Source: Planctomycetota bacterium
GTDB lineage: Bacteria > Planctomycetota > UBA1135 > UBA2386
Assembly (NCBI GenBank): GCA_020425885.1
Contig: JAGQRA010000222.1
Coordinates: 1-10,144, forward strand
DNA: 10,144 nucleotides
Direction: 5' to 3'
Of this stretch, positions 6,940 through 10,144 are shown piece after piece (within the stretch, counting starts at the first letter, position 1; each line of letters begins with the position of its first letter). The position numbers were made by a program, and so were the translations under genes. The notes beneath the pieces were generated by a model, which saw only the letters and a program-made list of their open reading frames with translations, was not told where the DNA came from and searched no databases.

Positions 6940-7821
6940 TCACTCCTTGCGAACCGGATTGCGCAGCACGCCGAGGCCCTCGATCTCGACCTCCATGACG
7001 TCGCCGTCCTTGACCGGACCGACGCCCTCGGGTGTCCCCATCGCGATCAGGTCGCCGGGACGCAGCGTCGTCACCCGTGACATCGCCGCCAGGGCCTCGC
7101 CGATCGAGAACACCATCTCGCTGGTGCGCGCCTGTTGCCGCACCTCACCGTTGACCCGCATCGAGAGCTGCAGATCGCCCGCGTCGATGGCGTCCGCCGG
7201 CACCACGAAGGGGCCGAACGGACAGAACGTGTCGAGCGACTTGCTGCGCAGCCAGGGGTACTTGTGGTCGCGATCCTGGCCCTGCAACTTGCGGGCGGTG
7301 ACATCGTTGAGCGGCGTGTAGCCGGCGACCAGGCGCGCGGCCTCGTCCGTGGCGATGTCCTTGCGGCCGCCAGCCGTCGGGTCGTCGAAACCGAGGACGA
7401 GACCGAGCTCGGCTTCGTGGTCGACGCGCGTCTCGAGCCAGCGCGGGATCACGACATCCTCGCCATGGGCGCGCAGCGTGTCCGGCAGCTTGGCGAAGAA
7501 GATCGGCTCCGGCGGCGCCTCGCCGCCCATCTCGCGCGCGTGGGCCAGGTAGTTCTTGGCCAGACACAGGATCTTGCCGGGCCGCGGCAACGGCACCGCG
7601 AAGCGCGCGGGCGTGGACATCGACGCGGCCTGCCCCATGCGCCCGGCGAGATCGGCGGCGGTGAGCATCCCCTGCGCCAGCAGCACGTGGACGTCGAGCG
7701 GACCGAGGTCGAACCAATGCGGACCGGCCGGGTCGACGGCGCCGACGTGCACGCCGGCGCCACTCGGGAATCGGAACCAGGCCGGCACCACCGGCAGCAC
7801 GCAGTCGACCGCGGTCGTCAT
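6940..7821 (-). CDS. Fumarylacetoacetate hydrolase family protein
   Basis: This is a 293-residue cytoplasmic enzyme of the FAH superfamily, which cleaves C-C bonds, decarboxylates or isomerises small beta-dicarbonyl and 2-oxo acids using Mg2+ or Mn2+. All expected active-site elements are visible: the NYLAHAREMG segment with the His94-Glu97 dyad, metal ligands Glu136 and Glu138 in DHEAELG and Asp173 in LNDVTARKLQ, the active-site Lys194 in SKSLDTFCPFGP, and the closing GTPEGVGP (262-269) and EVEIEGLGVLRNPV (277-290). Residues 1-75 form the usual small N-terminal domain. It is therefore probably active, but the family is too broad to name a substrate. No other genes of an aromatic-degradation pathway are present. 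It starts 22 bp after the toroid-protein gene and its stop lies 2 bases before the preferred start of the glycosyltransferase, so it is the middle gene of an operon. Confidence 0.94.
   Translation of the reverse strand: MTTAVDCVLPVVPAWFRFPSGAGVHVGAVDPAGPHWFDLGPLDVHVLLAQGMLTAADLAGRMGQAASMSTPARFAVPLPRPGKILCLAKNYLAHAREMGGEAPPEPIFFAKLPDTLRAHGEDVVIPRWLETRVDHEAELGLVLGFDDPTAGGRKDIATDEAARLVAGYTPLNDVTARKLQGQDRDHKYPWLRSKSLDTFCPFGPFVVPADAIDAGDLQLSMRVNGEVRQQARTSEMVFSIGEALAAMSRVTTLRPGDLIAMGTPEGVGPVKDGDVMEVEIEGLGVLRNPVRKE
6943..6948 (-). promoter_or_regulatory. Perfect Shine-Dalgarno inside the end of the FAH gene
   Basis: AAGGAG on the minus strand encodes the last Lys-Glu codons of the FAH-family protein and ends 5 bases before the GTG at 6937. 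It is the strongest ribosome-binding site seen in the window. It sets the start of the membrane glycosyltransferase and ties its translation to the FAH gene. Confidence 0.65.
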
Positions 7822-7843
7822 GCCGCCGTTCTATCCGCCGCCG

Positions 7844-9577
7844 CTAGCGATTGCAGCGTTCGAGCGCGACCATCGCGTAGCAGGTGCAGAGCAGCGGCAT
7901 GCCCTCCATCCAGCGGTCGTTCTTGCCGTTGATCCAGGTGCCGTCGACGAGTTGCATGCCTTCGAGCTGTCCGGCCAGCGCCTTGCGCCAATCGACCTTC
8001 TCGACCGTAGCAGAGCCATCGCCCGGCAGATCGACGGTGTCGATGCCGGCCACGTCGAGCGCCTGCGCGAGCACCATGTAGTAGTAGAACAACCCCTGGT
8101 ACTTGACCTTCTCGCCGAGCGCCGGGTCGGCGCCGGGATTGGTCGCCAGGTCCCAGTTGTTCCGGATCCAACGCACCGCTCCCTGCACGCGCGGGTCGTC
8201 ACCCTTGACGCCGGCGAAGGTGTAGGCCTTGAGCAACGCGTAGGTCATCGAGCCGTAGCTGCGCGCCACCGACTTGCCATCCGGCTGCACCAGGTAGCCG
8301 GCGTTGCTGTTGCCGGGGTAGTAGGTGGCGCCGCCGTCATCGCCCGAAGTCGCGTCGAGGATCTTGCCGTCGTCCTCGGGGTCGGGAACCTTGCCGGAGA
8401 AGTCGTTGTGCGACTTCAGGTTCTGGGTGCGCTGCAGGAACACGATCGCCTTCGTGAAGGCCTCGTGGTTCTCGTCGAGGCCCGTCGCCTTCAACGCCTC
8501 GAGCGAGAAGTGCAGGTTGCTGAGATCGCCGCGCTGGCTGCTGCCGTAGCCGATCGAACCGTAGTCGCGATCGCTCTGCTCGTAGCCGTTGGCCTCGATG
8601 TTCTGGAACGCCAGGATCGCCTTCTGGGCCTTGTCGAGCACCGGCTTCTTGCTGGCGTCGTCCCAGCGCGCCAACGCCGCGACCACGACGCAGGTCGTGT
8701 AGTTGGGCAACCGGTCGCCGAACGTGCCATCGGCGTTCTGCTTGCCGCAGAGCCACTTCAGACCCTTGGTGATCGCGGTCTGCTCGTCCTCGGTGCGCTT
8801 GGCCTTCGGCTTGGTCTGCAGCGCCAGCAGGCCGAAGCCGGTCATCGCCGGATCGCGCATGAAGACCCCGTCCTTCTGCTGCGCGAACACGGCGGCGAAC
8901 GCCTTCTGCTGCGCCGACGTGAAGGCGTCCGAACCCTGGTTCTCATGGGCGAGGCGATCGAGTTCGCGATTGGCCGCCTGGCAGGCCGTGAGCTGGACGA
9001 GCGCTTCGGCGGCCGCGCTGCGGTCGAGCGCCTCGGGCTTCTGGATCCAGATCCGCGCCTTCGCGGCCGCGTCGTCACCGAGTTGCTGCGGCCAGACGTC
9101 GGCCCGGACCTGCTCGATCACCCGGGCCACGGCCTCGCCGAAGCCCTCGATCGCGCCATGCTGCTCGCCCCAGCGCCGGGCCTGCCCGACCTCCTCCTTG
9201 TAGCCATCGGCGTCCATCCGCTCGAAGGCCTCGATGGTCCACGCCGTGGCAACGGCGTCGCCGAAGCTGCCATCGGCCTGCCGCGACTTGATCAGGAACG
9301 CGAGCGAAGGGCGCACGACCGGACCATCGGAGCTGTGGTAGCGACGATGGCAATGGCCCATCGCGGTCAGGATCTTGGCGGTGTCGAGGACCGAATCGCC
9401 GCCGAGGGACTCCAGGCCGGCGTGACGCGCGGTATCGCGCAGCACGCCGATCAGGCCATCGACCTCGTTCTTGTAGATCGCCCCCTTGCTACGGGCGGAT
9501 CGAGCAGTCTCCTGGGCGCAGAGGAGGAGGGACGAGAGGGCCAGCAGGCTGGCCGTGCCGCGGAGGATTGTGTTCAT
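7844..9577 (-). CDS. Secreted prenyltransferase/squalene-oxidase-repeat protein
   Basis: This is a 577-residue exported protein with an alpha/alpha-toroid fold. The N-terminus MNTILRGTASLLALSSLLLC is a signal peptide, probably cleaved after Cys-Ala (20-21). The residue before Cys20 is Leu, so it is a poor lipobox. Helical-hairpin repeats with Q-x-x-D-G-x-F/W turns appear at 89-120 (SRQADGSFGD), 269-304 (KQNADGTFGD), about 315-366, 463-508 and 528-573 (LVDGTWINGKNDRW). No DxDD or DCTAE cyclase acid motif is present, so triterpene cyclisation is unlikely. Such repeat proteins are frequent in Planctomycetota and their function is unknown. The ATG at 9577 is preferred over one at 9739 because it begins the signal peptide, and the longer form would overlap the start of the divergent GT2 gene. 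It is the first gene of an operon with the FAH enzyme and a glycosyltransferase. Confidence 0.88.
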   Translation of the reverse strand: MNTILRGTASLLALSSLLLCAQETARSARSKGAIYKNEVDGLIGVLRDTARHAGLESLGGDSVLDTAKILTAMGHCHRRYHSSDGPVVRPSLAFLIKSRQADGSFGDAVATAWTIEAFERMDADGYKEEVGQARRWGEQHGAIEGFGEAVARVIEQVRADVWPQQLGDDAAAKARIWIQKPEALDRSAAAEALVQLTACQAANRELDRLAHENQGSDAFTSAQQKAFAAVFAQQKDGVFMRDPAMTGFGLLALQTKPKAKRTEDEQTAITKGLKWLCGKQNADGTFGDRLPNYTTCVVVAALARWDDASKKPVLDKAQKAILAFQNIEANGYEQSDRDYGSIGYGSSQRGDLSNLHFSLEALKATGLDENHEAFTKAIVFLQRTQNLKSHNDFSGKVPDPEDDGKILDATSGDDGGATYYPGNSNAGYLVQPDGKSVARSYGSMTYALLKAYTFAGVKGDDPRVQGAVRWIRNNWDLATNPGADPALGEKVKYQGLFYYYMVLAQALDVAGIDTVDLPGDGSATVEKVDWRKALAGQLEGMQLVDGTWINGKNDRWMEGMPLLCTCYAMVALERCNR

Positions 9578-9606
9578 TGCGGGGCCCGTGTGAGGTCGGG
9601 CTGCCA

Positions 9607-9635
9607 AAGGTAGGACCGGTCCGAGCATCGGCCAA
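9607..9635 (-). promoter_or_regulatory. Candidate sigma-70-type promoter for the toroid-protein operon
   Basis: On the minus strand, TTGGCC (9635-9630; 4 of 6 matches to TTGACA) is followed after exactly 17 bases by TACCTT (9612-9607; 3 of 6 matches to TATAAT). This lies about 30 bp upstream of the ATG at 9577. The -10 match is weak. The perfect palindrome GGACCGGTCC (9613-9622) fills much of the spacer, which would be an effective repressor position. Confidence 0.3.
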
Positions 9636-9726
9636 ACGGATTCATCCGGGACACGGTTCAGCCGAACGTGGCACCCGACTGCGTGCCGGGTATCCTGCTC
9701 CCGCAACATGTACCGAGACCGGTCCG
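9613..9726. repeat. Repeated palindromic 10-mer bracketing the divergent promoter region
   Basis: GACCGGTCCG occurs at 9614-9623 and again at 9717-9726, with start points 103 bp apart, close to a whole number of helical turns. The first copy is part of the 10-bp perfect palindrome GGACCGGTCC. The second keeps the 8-bp core palindrome GACCGGTC and lies within codons 4-7 of the GT2 gene. The pair could be an operator shared by the divergent genes. Only one copy is intergenic, so chance or codon use is also possible. Confidence 0.4.
9668..9696 (+). promoter_or_regulatory. Candidate promoter giving a near-leaderless GT2 mRNA
   Basis: GTGGCA (9668-9673; 4 of 6 to TTGACA), a 17-base spacer and TATCCT (9691-9696; 4 of 6 to TATAAT) lie just upstream of the GT2 ATG at 9708. 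Transcription would start around 9703-9705, leaving a leader of only a few bases. This agrees with the absence of any Shine-Dalgarno. Confidence 0.35.
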
Positions 9727-10144
9727 TCACCCTCGTCATCCCGGCCTACAACGAGGAGGAAACGATTGGCCGCGTGGTCGAGGAGTTTCGTGACGAGGCC
9801 CACATCGACGAGATCCTCGTCGTCGACAACAACTGCAAGGATCACACCGCCGAAATCGCCCTGGCCGCCGGGGCCAGGGTCATCGCCGAGAACCGCCCCG
9901 GGTACGGTTCGGCCCTGATGGCGGGCATGGACGCGGCCAAGGGCGAGATCCTGGTGCTGGTCGAGGCCGACGGCAGTTTCCGGGCCCGCGACGTCGAGAA
10001 GCTGCTCGTCTACCTCGACGATGCCGGCATGGTGATGGGCACCCGCACGACACGGCAGATGCTCGAACAGGGCGCCAACATGCGCAACTTCCTGCGGTGG
10101 GGCAACGTGTTCATGGCCAAGTTCCTGCAGCTGTGCTGGCTGCG
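9708..10144 (+). CDS. GT2 glycosyltransferase, polyprenyl-phosphate-sugar-synthase-like (cut by window edge)
   Basis: This is the N-terminal 145 residues of a family 2 GT-A enzyme of the DPM/DPG-synthase-like group. Such enzymes transfer a sugar from a nucleotide donor, often to a polyprenyl phosphate at the cytoplasmic membrane face. It opens with VTLVIPAYNEEETIGRVV (7-24), then EILVVDNNCKDHTAEIA (35-51), then NRPGYGSALMAGMDAAKGEI (62-81). The metal/nucleotide site reads EADGSF (86-91) in place of the commoner DADGQ, as in a GT2 subgroup with E-x-D-G-T/S-F. It continues GTRTTRQMLEQGANMRNFLRWGN. No Shine-Dalgarno is present, and the ATG at 9708 is placed directly before the first beta-strand. 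The C-terminus, including any membrane helices, is outside the window. It is transcribed divergently from the toroid-protein operon across 130 bp. Confidence 0.9.
   Translation, partial: MYRDRSVTLVIPAYNEEETIGRVVEEFRDEAHIDEILVVDNNCKDHTAEIALAAGARVIAENRPGYGSALMAGMDAAKGEILVLVEADGSFRARDVEKLLVYLDDAGMVMGTRTTRQMLEQGANMRNFLRWGNVFMAKFLQLCWL

Noticed and set aside
5810..7321. A 503-residue plus-strand frame opposite the glycosyltransferase and FAH genes
   Set aside because: It is a Gln/Arg/Gly-rich shadow of two well-supported minus-strand genes.
1..7821. A shared catabolic pathway linking HutH and the FAH-family enzyme
   Set aside because: Histidine breakdown does not use an FAH step, the genes are over 6.5 kb apart with unrelated genes between, and no other catabolic genes are present.
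8300..8400. DPEDDGK in the toroid protein as a cyclase DxDD catalytic motif
   Set aside because: The spacing is wrong (Asp-Pro-Glu-Asp-Asp is not Asp-x-Asp-Asp), and the protein is exported and lacks the other cyclase motifs.
7556..9613. A 685-residue open frame on the plus strand opposite the toroid-protein and FAH genes
   Set aside because: It is antisense to two genes with clear family motifs. Its product lacks domain motifs and is Arg/Ala/Val-rich in the way expected from reading the opposite strand of GC-rich genes.
9670..9683. TGGCAC...TGC resembling a sigma-54 (-24/-12) promoter before the GT2 gene
   Set aside because: The GG to GC spacing is one base short of the strict consensus and the -12 element is incomplete. 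A sigma-70-type pair fits the same stretch better.
9578..9739. Extension of the toroid protein to an ATG at 9739
   Set aside because: It would bury the signal peptide at internal position 55 and overlap the start of the divergent GT2 gene.

Overview
This is a strongly GC-rich bacterial window, visibly G/C at most third codon positions, with ten protein genes supported by the sequence. Two are cut by the window edges: a histidine ammonia-lyase at the left and a family 2 glycosyltransferase at the right. I saw no rRNA, tRNA, CRISPR array, insertion sequence or phage gene. The mix suggests a member of the Planctomycetota or a similar environmental lineage. The main pointers are a secreted Kelch-propeller protein with an N-terminal beta-sandwich of a style I associate with planctomycete exported proteins, a secreted prenyltransferase/squalene-oxidase-repeat protein, and mostly absent Shine-Dalgarno sequences. 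This placement is an inference, not a marker-gene assignment.

Left block (1-2547, all minus strand). Reading in the direction of transcription, it holds an unrecognised 163-residue helical protein, a YchJ-family protein with two SEC-C zinc motifs, a small lipoprotein with a His-rich tail, ApaG, and the start of HutH. Gaps of about 60-120 bp separate the genes, so they could be one loose unit or several. A divergent intergenic region (2548-2760) follows.

Middle block (2761-5659, plus strand). A secreted Kelch beta-propeller protein is followed after 13 bp by a GT87-type membrane glycosyltransferase. The junction carries two successive TGATG stop/start overlaps.

Right block (5612-9577, minus strand). 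In transcription order it holds a secreted alpha/alpha-toroid (prenyltransferase-repeat) protein, a fumarylacetoacetate-hydrolase-family enzyme 22 bp downstream, and an ArnT/PMT-like membrane glycosyltransferase whose start is set by a perfect AAGGAG at the end of the FAH gene. This is a convincing three-gene operon. Its last gene runs tail-to-tail into the GT87 gene with a 48-bp overlap of coding ends. A 130-bp divergent promoter region then leads to a plus-strand GT2 enzyme resembling polyprenyl-phosphate-sugar synthases.

Working together: the GT2 could make a lipid-phosphate sugar that the two GT-C enzymes (GT87 and PMT-like) use at the outer face of the membrane. This would give a small envelope-glycosylation neighbourhood next to two exported repeat proteins. 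That link is inference from family knowledge and proximity. The left block looks like ordinary housekeeping and metal- or stress-related genes. I found no clear sign of a wholly new system. The items most worth a second look are the repeated 10-mer around the 9578-9707 divergent promoter and the operon joining a toroid protein, an FAH enzyme and a glycosyltransferase.
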